Source: CAYVQF01 sp964454015 (GTDB lineage: Bacteria; Myxococcota_A; Bradymonadia; UBA4248). From it: a stretch of DNA of 64,000 bases. Where the stretch lies: NCBI GenBank assembly GCA_964454015.1, contig CAYVQF010000004.1, forward strand, positions 62,001-126,000. The letters are read 5' to 3'. Under the pieces are notes generated by a model that saw only the letters and a list, made by a program, of their open reading frames with translations, had not been told where the DNA came from and searched no databases. The position numbers and the translations under genes are program-made. Below, one piece after another: positions 26,290 through 34,135 of the stretch (position 1 is its first letter; the number at the start of each line of letters is the position of its first letter).

Positions 26290-26319
26290 TTGACTTTCGA
26301 ATTGCGGCCTTTCTATATT
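26290..26319 (+). promoter_or_regulatory. Sigma70-type promoter of the DUF485-symporter operon
   Basis: TTGACT at 26290-26295 and TATATT at 26314-26319 with an 18-bp spacer, in the 242-bp gap before the DUF485 gene. The leader would be about 120 nt. Confidence 0.55.
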
Positions 26320-26447
26320 GCGCGTCCCCTTAACATCCGGAACCCGCCTTGGAAGCTAGGCTTCTGGTGATGGCGGGTGGCCGGTCCAGGTTGCGCCCCC
26401 CAAGATGACACGTTGGTGGTCATTGCTTAACAGTGGAGTGTGTAGCG

Positions 26448-26729
26448 ATGCTGCATGAACCGGCGTCCAAAAGCGGCCCCGATCCCGCCATGGCTTACAA
26501 GTCTCGCCTCGGGGCGTGGATGTTCGTCATCTACGCTTTGATTTACGCGGGCTTCGTGGCGGTCAACCTCCTCGCTCCGGCGACCATGTCTTCGGAGCTG
26601 TTGTGGGGCCTCAATGTGGCCGTGGTCTACGGCTTTGGGCTGATCATTTTCGCGTTGGTTTTGGCCTTGATCTATAACGCATTCTGTATGCGCGAAGAGC
26701 GCCGCCTGGCACCAGGTAAGGAGAGTTGA
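26448..26729 (+). CDS. DUF485-family small membrane protein (symporter partner)
   Basis: 93 residues. The ATG at 26448 has GGAG 9 nt upstream; the GTG at 26433 is less likely. Two transmembrane helices (about residues 25-45 and 58-82, GLNVAVVYGFGLIIFALVLALIY) with the conserved YKSRLGAWMFVIYALIYAGFV opening are diagnostic of DUF485 (YjcH-like). This family is nearly always encoded before ActP-type acetate/cation symporters, exactly as here: the symporter GTG starts 1 bp after the stop. It is presumed to be an accessory subunit of the transporter. Confidence 0.85.
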   Translation: MLHEPASKSGPDPAMAYKSRLGAWMFVIYALIYAGFVAVNLLAPATMSSELLWGLNVAVVYGFGLIIFALVLALIYNAFCMREERRLAPGKES

Positions 26730-26730
26730 C

Positions 26731-28641
26731 GTGGATTGGATGCCTATTGGTGTCTTTTTGGCGTTCGTCGGTGGCGTCTTGGGGATGTCGGTCTACTTCG
26801 CGCGCAAGGCGCGTTCGGCGGCAGGCTATTATGCCGCTGGGGGCAACATTCACTGGGCGGTGAACGGGATCGCTTTTGCTGGCGACTACTTGTCAGCGGC
26901 TTCTTTCCTGGGCATTTGCGGGATGATCGCCGTCGCTGGCTACGACGGTTTCTTGTACTCCATCGGTTTTTTGGCGGGCTGGATCGTGGCCATGTTCGTC
27001 GTCGCCGAGCCGATGAAGCGCCTCGGCAAGTACACCTTTGCCGACGCCCTCGACGCGAAGTTCAACAACAAGGGGATCCAACTCGCAGCTTCGATTTCGA
27101 CCCTGGTGGTCTCCATTTTTTACCTGATCCCGCAGATGGTGGGTGCCGGGGTCTTGGTGACGCCATTGCTGGGTTTGCCGCACTACTTGGGGGTGATCAT
27201 GGTGGGGGGCATCGTCATCGCCATCGTGGCGACGGCGGGCATGACCTCGACCACCTATGTGCAGTTTCTCAAGGGTGGCCTGCTGGTGATTTTCTCTTTG
27301 GTCATTGTCGTGGCGGTGGGCTATCGCGGCTTGACGACCACGCCAGACCAAGGCGGTGCCGTGCCCTTCTATGCCTACGCCGAGCTGAGCGCCCAGGAGG
27401 TGGATGGACGTTTGGTGGTGGCCGATCCCCTATGGGAGGTGTTGGGGACCAAGACCGTGGCGGACACGGCGCTGGTTCAGCTTCGCCGTGAGGAGCAGGA
27501 GTACTGGTTCAAGAAAATCGTCCATGAGGGCGGGATAAGCTTGCACGAATGTCAGTTCGTGGCGGTGGGCAGCGATGGCGCGCGGATGATCAACGGTGCG
27601 CCGGAGAGCGCTGCCAACCCCTTACGACAGATGGGGAACTTGGAGCGCATCGCTGGCAAGAGCGGTCCTGAGGCCGACACGGGTCCCTTGGGTCCTTTCG
27701 AGCTGTTGGCGGTGATCGGTCACCCAGACACGTTGATCCGGATCGCCAAGGCGGTGCGTTTCGAGGACGCAGGGCGCCAGATGACGGTCTATGCGCCGTC
27801 CTTCGTGTCTGGGGCGCAGATCATGAAACCCGGCCAGCGTTTCAAAGTAGAGGGGACGCCACTGCAGAAGCTGGACTTCGTCTCCCTCATGCTGGCGCTC
27901 TTTTTGGGGACGGCGGCGCTGCCCCACATTTTGATTCGCTATTACACGGTCCCGACGCCGGCGGCGGCGCGCAAGAGCACCATCGTGGCCATCGCCGCCA
28001 TCGGTTTCTTCTACGTCTTGACCCTGTACATGGGGCTGGGCGCGATGGTCAGCGCCGTGGTCAACCCGGCGGACAACAACATGTCGGCACCGCTCTTGGC
28101 GCGCTCCTTTGGCGCCCTGCTGTTCGCGGTGATTTCGGCGATTGCCTTCGCCACGGTCTTGGGGACCGTGGCTGGGCTCATCGTTGCTGCCTCGGGGGCG
28201 GTGGCGCATGACCTGATGGACCGCTTCTTCGGCCTCAATCTGACGGACAAACGCAAGGTCATGGCTGGCAAGCTGGCGGCGGTGTGCGTCGGGGTCATCG
28301 CCATCGTCTTTGGCATCCTTTTCCAGGGGGTGAATGTCTCCTTTTTGGTGGGCCTGGCCTTTGCCGTGGCGGCCTCGGCCAACTTGCCCTCCATTTTGAT
28401 GCTCCTTTTTTGGAAGAAGACCACCTCTCAAGGTATCGTCGCTTCGGTGGTGGTCGGCATCGTCAGCTCCGTGGGGATCATCCTGCTCTCGCCCGATCTG
28501 TGGGAGCTCTATGGCCTCCAGCGCGGGGATTCGCCCATCCCCTTGTCCAACCCCGGTATCTTCTCCATCCCCTTGTCATTTGCGACCTTGGTCGTGGTCT
28601 CTCTCATGACCAAGGGCAGGCAGAGCGTCGACATCAACTAG
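26731..28641 (+). CDS. actP: SSS-family cation/acetate symporter (ActP-like)
   Basis: 636 residues; GTG start preceded by GGAGAG. The core is the Na+/solute symporter fold: YFARKARSAAGYYAAGGNIHW, FAGDYLSAASFLGICGM with sodium-site-like Ser/Ala, TAGMTSTTYVQFLKGGLLV, and GTAALPHILIRYYTVP, which matches ActP. It is longer than E. coli ActP (about 550) because residues about 200-378 form a mainly hydrophilic insertion. The substrate is most likely acetate or a related short carboxylate, by family and by the DUF485 partner. The porin and sensor-nucleotidyltransferase genes downstream complete the locus. Confidence 0.85.
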   Translation: MDWMPIGVFLAFVGGVLGMSVYFARKARSAAGYYAAGGNIHWAVNGIAFAGDYLSAASFLGICGMIAVAGYDGFLYSIGFLAGWIVAMFVVAEPMKRLGKYTFADALDAKFNNKGIQLAASISTLVVSIFYLIPQMVGAGVLVTPLLGLPHYLGVIMVGGIVIAIVATAGMTSTTYVQFLKGGLLVIFSLVIVVAVGYRGLTTTPDQGGAVPFYAYAELSAQEVDGRLVVADPLWEVLGTKTVADTALVQLRREEQEYWFKKIVHEGGISLHECQFVAVGSDGARMINGAPESAANPLRQMGNLERIAGKSGPEADTGPLGPFELLAVIGHPDTLIRIAKAVRFEDAGRQMTVYAPSFVSGAQIMKPGQRFKVEGTPLQKLDFVSLMLALFLGTAALPHILIRYYTVPTPAAARKSTIVAIAAIGFFYVLTLYMGLGAMVSAVVNPADNNMSAPLLARSFGALLFAVISAIAFATVLGTVAGLIVAASGAVAHDLMDRFFGLNLTDKRKVMAGKLAAVCVGVIAIVFGILFQGVNVSFLVGLAFAVAASANLPSILMLLFWKKTTSQGIVASVVVGIVSSVGIILLSPDLWELYGLQRGDSPIPLSNPGIFSIPLSFATLVVVSLMTKGRQSVDIN

Positions 28642-28705
28642 CGAGCCTGGGTGGGGTCACCCAGGGCGGCCAAGCTCGGGTTCTTGCCCGTGCTGGGGAG
28701 GCACT

Positions 28706-29917
28706 ATGCGAAAGGTGAGCGGTGTGGTGGGAGCGCTGACGGTTCTCGCCGTCATGGCAGTTGCGGCGCCAGGGGCGCTGGCGCAGCGCATCGAGATGGG
28801 GGAGCACACCCATGTGAACCTCGATTTTCTCCTCCAAGTGCAAGCGCAGGCTGTGGAGAAAGGGGCCCCCGATGGCGATGCGTGGTCCACGGACTTCTTC
28901 TTGCGACGCACCCGGCTCCTGGTCTCCGGTGCGGTGTGGAAGGACATCACCTTCTTCTGGGAGGTGGACCAGCCCAACTTCGGTAAGGGAGGCAAGTGGG
29001 ACACGGCTTTCTTCACGCAAGACGCCTTCATGTCCTTCAAGGTAGATGACGCCTTCATCGTCGACGTGGGGATGATCATTTTGCCCTTCACTCGCCCGAG
29101 CATGCAGGGCGCCGTGGGCCTCAGCGCGCTGGACTACCACAGCGGTCTGATTCGCTTTGTCGAAGGTTCGCACAAGGTCTGGCGCGACGCCGGTGTTCAG
29201 TTGCGCGGCTATGTGGCGGACCAGAAGTTTCAATATCGCTTGGGGGTCTTCAACGGAGCTCAGGGCACGGCCTTGCAGCGGGATCAGGCAGGGCGGTCGG
29301 TGTTGACGGCCAACCCCGAAGACTGGCCGCGGGTCACCGGGCACGTGCGCTACAATATCCTCGGTAAAGAGACGGATTTCTTTGGCAAGGGCATCTACTT
29401 CACCGCTGAACCCATCCTCTCGCTGGGCCTGGGCCTCGATTTCCAGCCCGATGTGGTGGTGGAGCGGCCGACCGTGCTGGATGTGAACCAGGTGGTCTTG
29501 GAGCCTGGAGCCTTGCGCGCGGCACTGGGCATCGCGGCGGATCTTTTCCTCGACTTGCCCGTTGCCGACGAGCAAGAGCTGGTCTTCCAAGGGGCCTTTT
29601 TTTGGTATGACCACGGCTACGCCTTCGAGGTGGACGCCCTCGGCCAGGGGACGCGGGTGGCGCACCACAACAGTGGCACGGGCTTCCTCACCGAGGTGGG
29701 TTATCGCTGGCGCTGGTTGCAGCCGGTCTTCTCTGCCGATTGGTTCAAGAGCAAGCAGCGCGGGGCGGATCTTCTGGCCTTGCGCGGCGGGGTGAACTTC
29801 TGGATTCGCAAGCACGCGGCGAATATCAAGGCCGAGTTTGGCGCCGAGAAACGAGGCCGCATGGAGGATGCGCCTTGGACCCAGGCGCTGACCGTGCAGG
29901 CCCAACTCTTTTTCTGA
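28706..29917 (+). CDS. Outer-membrane porin-like beta-barrel protein
   Basis: 403 residues. A Sec signal peptide (residues 1-26, cleavage after ALA) is followed by alternating short beta-strand texture ending in Phe (LTVQAQLFF), the C-terminal aromatic expected for BAM recognition. Segments such as WSTDFFLRRTRLLVSGAVW and FFWEVDQPN resemble the phosphate-selective porin O/P and related families. Function: diffusion of small anions, probably the carboxylate carried by the symporter encoded 64 bp upstream on the same strand. It is not a TonB-dependent receptor, as no plug or TonB box is seen. Confidence 0.75.
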   Translation: MRKVSGVVGALTVLAVMAVAAPGALAQRIEMGEHTHVNLDFLLQVQAQAVEKGAPDGDAWSTDFFLRRTRLLVSGAVWKDITFFWEVDQPNFGKGGKWDTAFFTQDAFMSFKVDDAFIVDVGMIILPFTRPSMQGAVGLSALDYHSGLIRFVEGSHKVWRDAGVQLRGYVADQKFQYRLGVFNGAQGTALQRDQAGRSVLTANPEDWPRVTGHVRYNILGKETDFFGKGIYFTAEPILSLGLGLDFQPDVVVERPTVLDVNQVVLEPGALRAALGIAADLFLDLPVADEQELVFQGAFFWYDHGYAFEVDALGQGTRVAHHNSGTGFLTEVGYRWRWLQPVFSADWFKSKQRGADLLALRGGVNFWIRKHAANIKAEFGAEKRGRMEDAPWTQALTVQAQLFF

Positions 29918-29995
29918 GCCGCCGGCGCCTAGGGGCCCAGGTCAAGTGTCGACGCGGGCCACGACGCCCGCTGCTGCACCGGAGGAGGTGCCGAG

Positions 29996-32884
29996 ATGGG
30001 CCAAGCCCATGCCCAACCGTGGCGAGCCTTTGCCTTTCGCATCGTGACCCCGGTGATCGTCGCGATTTTGCTCTTCGTGGTCGCGCTCTACGCCATCATC
30101 ATCCCCGAGTTCGAGCGCAACATGCTGGACCGCAAGCGGGAGATGATCCGCGAGCTGACCCATGTGGCTTGGAGTGAGCTGGCCCAGGCGGCTGTGGACG
30201 AAGAGGCGGGCTTGCTGACCCGCGAGGAGGCCCAGGCCCTCGCCATGGAGCGGGTGCGGGCCATGCGCTATGGTGACGAACGCAAGGATTACTTCTGGAT
30301 CACCGACACCGTGCCCCGGGGGGTGATGCACCCCTATCGCGAGGAGCTGGAGGGGGCGGATCTGCGCGACTATCGCGATCCTAAAGGCAAACGCCTCTTC
30401 GTCGAGATGGTGGAGGTGGTCTCGGGTGAGGCCCACGAGGGTTTCATCGACTACGAATGGCAGTGGAAAGACGACAGCGCCCACATCGTCCCGAAGCTCT
30501 CCTATGTGCAGCGCTTCGAGCCCTGGGGCTGGGTCATCGGCACGGGGATCTACGTCGAAGACGTCAAGCGCGAGGTGAGCCTGATGACCTCGCGCCTGGC
30601 CCTGGTCTCCCTCGTCATCATCTCGTGTATTGCGGCCCTGCTCTTCTTCCTCGTGCACCAGAGCAAGGCCATCGAGCAGGGGCGACAGGAGGCCGAGGCC
30701 GATCTGCGGCGCTCGGAGGAGAAGTACCGCTTGCTGGCAGAGGCCAGCTCCGAGGGCCTGCTCCTGGCGACGGACGGAGAGCTGTGGCACATCAACCGCA
30801 AGCTCTCGGAGATGCTCGGTTATGGCGCCGATGACGTGGCGACTTTGACCCTGTCGGCCCTGCTGCGCGTCGCCCCGGATGACGCGGCTGGGCAGCGATT
30901 CCTCGCGGCCCTGCAGACCCGGGCCGAGCACGCCATGGTGCTGGAGGCCCAACTGGTGCGCCGCGATGGCACCGCGCTGACGGCGATGCTCACGCTCTCG
31001 CCCGTGGAGTTGCTGGGCAAAGCCGCGAACATCGTCGTGGTGCGCGATCTCGACATGCAGGCGCGACTGCAGGCTCTCGATGAGGCCAAGCAACCCATAC
31101 AGCGCCTCGCTGACGGCATGGGGTGGGGCATCTTGCGCTTCGTCGCCGACACCTCGGGGCGGATCATGGGGATGAGCGAGGGGTGTCGTAGCCTCTTTGG
31201 CTTGGAGCCGGGGGCCGCCATTCCCAATGACTTCAGCGGCCTGATGCTCTCCAAGAGCCGCTGGAACGAGGTCGCCGAGCAACTGCGCCGCCAGGGGCAG
31301 GTGCGCGACGCCAGACTGACCGTGCTCACCCCCGAGGGCACGCGGCGCACCCTCCATGTGGCCGCCATCCTCGAGGGCAGTCCCGAAGACAAGCGCGCCC
31401 TCGCCGTGGTCCAAGACGTCAGCGCCCAGATTCAACAAGAAGCCGAGAGCGAAGCCTTCGTGGCCAACCTGCGCACGGCCCACGCCTACCTGAGCCAACC
31501 GTGTCACGCCGTGGCTGGACCCGCGGTGCGGGTCAATTTCCACGACTCCGCGCAGGGCGTGGCCCGGGCCCTGGACGCGCAGGCGGCCAAAGGCGCCATC
31601 CTCACCACGCCTGCTGGCGTCCCCTGCGCGATCGTGACCGATGGAGATCTGCGGCGTCGGGTCATCGCGCCCGGCCGCGCGCTGGCGACCGAGGCCCACG
31701 CGATCATGAGCGCCCCCCTGGTGGCTGTCGACCACGACGCGACGCTCTTCGAGGCGCTGCTCGAGCTGCGCACGGCCGGCGTGGAGCATCTGGTGGTGCG
31801 CCATCCCGATGGCGATCACCGCCTGCTCCGGCCCGCCGAAGTCATGGCGACCCTGGAGGGTTCACCCTTCTTCCTCCACCAGAGCATCCCTCGGGCGCAG
31901 GACGTGGAGGCTCTGGCCGAAATCCACGCCAAGGTCCACTTCCTCACCACCGTCGGCTTGAGCGGCGGCCTCCACACCCGCAGCCTGACGCGCTTCGTCA
32001 CGGCCGTGGCCGACGCCATCCTGCACCGTCTGGTGGCGCTGGTCAGCGCCGAAGTGGGGCCGCCGCCGCTCCCCTGGGCCTGGATGGCCCTGGGCAGTCA
32101 GGCGCGCCACGAGCTCACGCCGCGCTCCGACCAAGACAACGCCATCGTCTATCTCGACGACGACACGCCCGCCGCGGCGGCGCACGCCGCGTACTTTTTG
32201 CGCTTCGGCCAGGCCCTCTGCGATGGACTGACCCGGGTCGGCTACGTGCGCTGCCCTGGGGCGATCATGGCCTCTGAGCCCGCCTGCAACATGAGCCTGC
32301 GCGGGTGGAAAGAGCGCTTCGAACACTGGATTCTCCACGCATCACCACAAGATCTGCTCGACGTCCACACCTTCTTCGACCACCGCGTCGTGGTCGGCGA
32401 CGCCACCTTGGTCGAGGCCCTGCGCCACCACGCCCTGGATACGGTGGCCAAACACCCGCCCTTCCTCGGCCACCTGGCGCGCAACGCCACGACCTTCCGC
32501 GTCGGCCGCAACCTCGGCACCCTCCTCACCAGCGAGCTGGCGGCGCCACAGGCCGGCTACGAACTCAAAAACGCCATCGGCGTGCTCGTCGCCGTGGCCC
32601 GCACCTACGCCCTGCGCCACGGTCTCCACGAAATCGGCACCTACGCGCGCCTCGAGAGCCTCGTGACCATCGGCGCCATGACCCAAGAAGACCTGCAGGC
32701 CCTGCGCGCGGTGCTGGCCTTACTCACGGAGTTGCGCCTGCGCCACCAACTCACCATCAGCAGCAGAGAGGGGTGGCGGGACACGACCCTCATCTCCGAG
32801 CAAGCCCTCATCAAGCGCGCGCTGGCCCAAATCACGGCCTTCCAGAACCGCCTCTCCTTCGATTTCTTTGGCCACGGCCTGTGA
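29996..32884 (+). CDS. Cache-PAS-PAS-CBS-DUF294 sensor nucleotidyltransferase-like protein
   Basis: 962 residues. TM1 (about 14-33) and TM2 (about 199-222) flank an extracytoplasmic sCache_2-type domain whose closing motif is FEPWGWVIGTGIYVEDV. PAS-like domains follow at about 240-355 and 375-480, then a CBS pair at about 510-625. Residues about 640-790 are a DUF294/GlnD-like nucleotidyltransferase with GSQARHELTPRSDQDNAIVY (family GSxGRxExTxxSDQDN; the second Gly is Ala here), and a DUF294_C-like helical part ends the chain. There is no kinase, GGDEF or HAMP domain. DUF294 proteins are commonly encoded with SSS symporters but usually with a cyclic-nucleotide-binding N-terminus; replacing it with a periplasmic sensor is unusual. 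Output (NMP transfer to a partner) is inference. Confidence 0.8.
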   Translation: MGQAHAQPWRAFAFRIVTPVIVAILLFVVALYAIIIPEFERNMLDRKREMIRELTHVAWSELAQAAVDEEAGLLTREEAQALAMERVRAMRYGDERKDYFWITDTVPRGVMHPYREELEGADLRDYRDPKGKRLFVEMVEVVSGEAHEGFIDYEWQWKDDSAHIVPKLSYVQRFEPWGWVIGTGIYVEDVKREVSLMTSRLALVSLVIISCIAALLFFLVHQSKAIEQGRQEAEADLRRSEEKYRLLAEASSEGLLLATDGELWHINRKLSEMLGYGADDVATLTLSALLRVAPDDAAGQRFLAALQTRAEHAMVLEAQLVRRDGTALTAMLTLSPVELLGKAANIVVVRDLDMQARLQALDEAKQPIQRLADGMGWGILRFVADTSGRIMGMSEGCRSLFGLEPGAAIPNDFSGLMLSKSRWNEVAEQLRRQGQVRDARLTVLTPEGTRRTLHVAAILEGSPEDKRALAVVQDVSAQIQQEAESEAFVANLRTAHAYLSQPCHAVAGPAVRVNFHDSAQGVARALDAQAAKGAILTTPAGVPCAIVTDGDLRRRVIAPGRALATEAHAIMSAPLVAVDHDATLFEALLELRTAGVEHLVVRHPDGDHRLLRPAEVMATLEGSPFFLHQSIPRAQDVEALAEIHAKVHFLTTVGLSGGLHTRSLTRFVTAVADAILHRLVALVSAEVGPPPLPWAWMALGSQARHELTPRSDQDNAIVYLDDDTPAAAAHAAYFLRFGQALCDGLTRVGYVRCPGAIMASEPACNMSLRGWKERFEHWILHASPQDLLDVHTFFDHRVVVGDATLVEALRHHALDTVAKHPPFLGHLARNATTFRVGRNLGTLLTSELAAPQAGYELKNAIGVLVAVARTYALRHGLHEIGTYARLESLVTIGAMTQEDLQALRAVLALLTELRLRHQLTISSREGWRDTTLISEQALIKRALAQITAFQNRLSFDFFGHGL

Positions 32885-32885
32885 C

Positions 32886-34133
32886 TCAGGTGCCCTGGGC
32901 GGGGTCAGTGCTGGGATCCACCTCCCCTGGGCGTGCGCCGAAGTGGGTCACGAGCGCCGCCAGGAGCAAGGCGGCCACGATGGCGACGGTGCTCGGGGTG
33001 GTGCTGCCCGTGAGGTCGTGGACCAGCCCCCACAGCCACGGTGCGAGGAGCCCGGCCAGACCCCAGGCCACGAAGAGGGTGCCGTAGTTCAAGCCAAAGT
33101 TGGCCGTCCCGAAGCGCTCTTTGGCGGCGGCCGGGTAGATGGAGAGGTTGGCGCCGTAGTTCAGCCCCAAGAGGAAGAGAATGGTCAGGGTCAATGGCAA
33201 CGAGGTGTCGGGCAAGACGGCCAGCAGGGTGACTACCGTGGCTTGGGCCACGAAGGCGTAGCCCAAGGTGCGTTGGCGCCCCAAGCGGTCAGAGATGGCC
33301 CCGGCGATGATGCGGCCGCCGGCGTTGCCGATGGATAGGACCACCACCGCCCAGAAGGCCGCGGCGCCCAGAGCGGCGCGCCCCAGGTCCTGGGCGACGC
33401 CAATGAACATGAGCCCAGCCGCGGCGCCGACAAAGAAGGTGGCGAAGAGGCGCCAGAAGGTCGCTGTCTTCAGCATGGCGCGCCAGGGCGCCCAGGTGGG
33501 GGCCGCGGCGCCGCCGCGCTGGTGGTGAGGTGGGTTGCGCAAGAGCAAGGCGATGGCGCTGCCCAAGACGATGATGCTTGCGCCCAGGGCGATCATGGTC
33601 GACGAGACGGCGGCGCGGCCGCCCGCATCGGCGGCGGCGAAGGCGTCGAGCAGGACCTGGGTCAGCGGGGCGATCCACAACGGCGAGAGGCCGGAACCGG
33701 CGACGACGACACCTGCCACCAGGCCCGTGCGCTCGGGAGGGAACCACTTGACCGCCGCCGGGGTCATGGCGGCGTAGCCGAAGCCGATCCCGACGCCCGT
33801 GGTGACCCCGAAGCCGAGGACGAAAGCCAGCAAAGAGTCACCGCCCAGCCCGGCGATGATGCACCCCGCGCCGGCGAGTACCGAGCCGAGGACGGCCACG
33901 CCTCGGGGACCAGAGCGATCCTGGAGGCGACCCGCAGGGAGCATGGTGAGCGAGAAGGTCAAACAGGCCACGGCGTAGGGCAGGGCCTTGTCGGCGTGGG
34001 ACCAGCCCCATGCCTCGGGGATGCCGCCTTTGATGACGCTCCAGACATAGAGCACCCCGAGGACCAGCCCCAGCGCCGTGGCGGCCCCAGTGACGACGAT
34101 GCCTTGACGGGGGGGGGCGGTGGGCATGGGCAT
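32886..34133 (-). CDS. OFA-type MFS transporter (oxalate/formate antiporter family)
   Basis: 415 residues with about 12 hydrophobic helices. The opening LGLVLGVLYVWSVIKGGIPEAWGW and the mid-protein FGYAAMTPAAVKWFPPERTGLVAG match the OFA family; RxSGPRGVAVLG supplies the MFS loop. Substrate is a small carboxylate by family, but unknown here. Its ATG lies 2 bp after the helicase stop, so it is cotranscribed with the helicase. It converges with the sensor protein, 1 bp separating the stops. Confidence 0.8.
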   Translation of the reverse strand: MPMPTAPPRQGIVVTGAATALGLVLGVLYVWSVIKGGIPEAWGWSHADKALPYAVACLTFSLTMLPAGRLQDRSGPRGVAVLGSVLAGAGCIIAGLGGDSLLAFVLGFGVTTGVGIGFGYAAMTPAAVKWFPPERTGLVAGVVVAGSGLSPLWIAPLTQVLLDAFAAADAGGRAAVSSTMIALGASIIVLGSAIALLLRNPPHHQRGGAAAPTWAPWRAMLKTATFWRLFATFFVGAAAGLMFIGVAQDLGRAALGAAAFWAVVVLSIGNAGGRIIAGAISDRLGRQRTLGYAFVAQATVVTLLAVLPDTSLPLTLTILFLLGLNYGANLSIYPAAAKERFGTANFGLNYGTLFVAWGLAGLLAPWLWGLVHDLTGSTTPSTVAIVAALLLAALVTHFGARPGEVDPSTDPAQGT

Positions 34134-34135
34134 TC

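Noticed and set aside
29942..31819. 625-codon minus-strand frame opposite the sensor-nucleotidyltransferase
   Set aside because: Shadow frame in GC-rich DNA; the plus strand encodes complete Cache, PAS and CBS texture.
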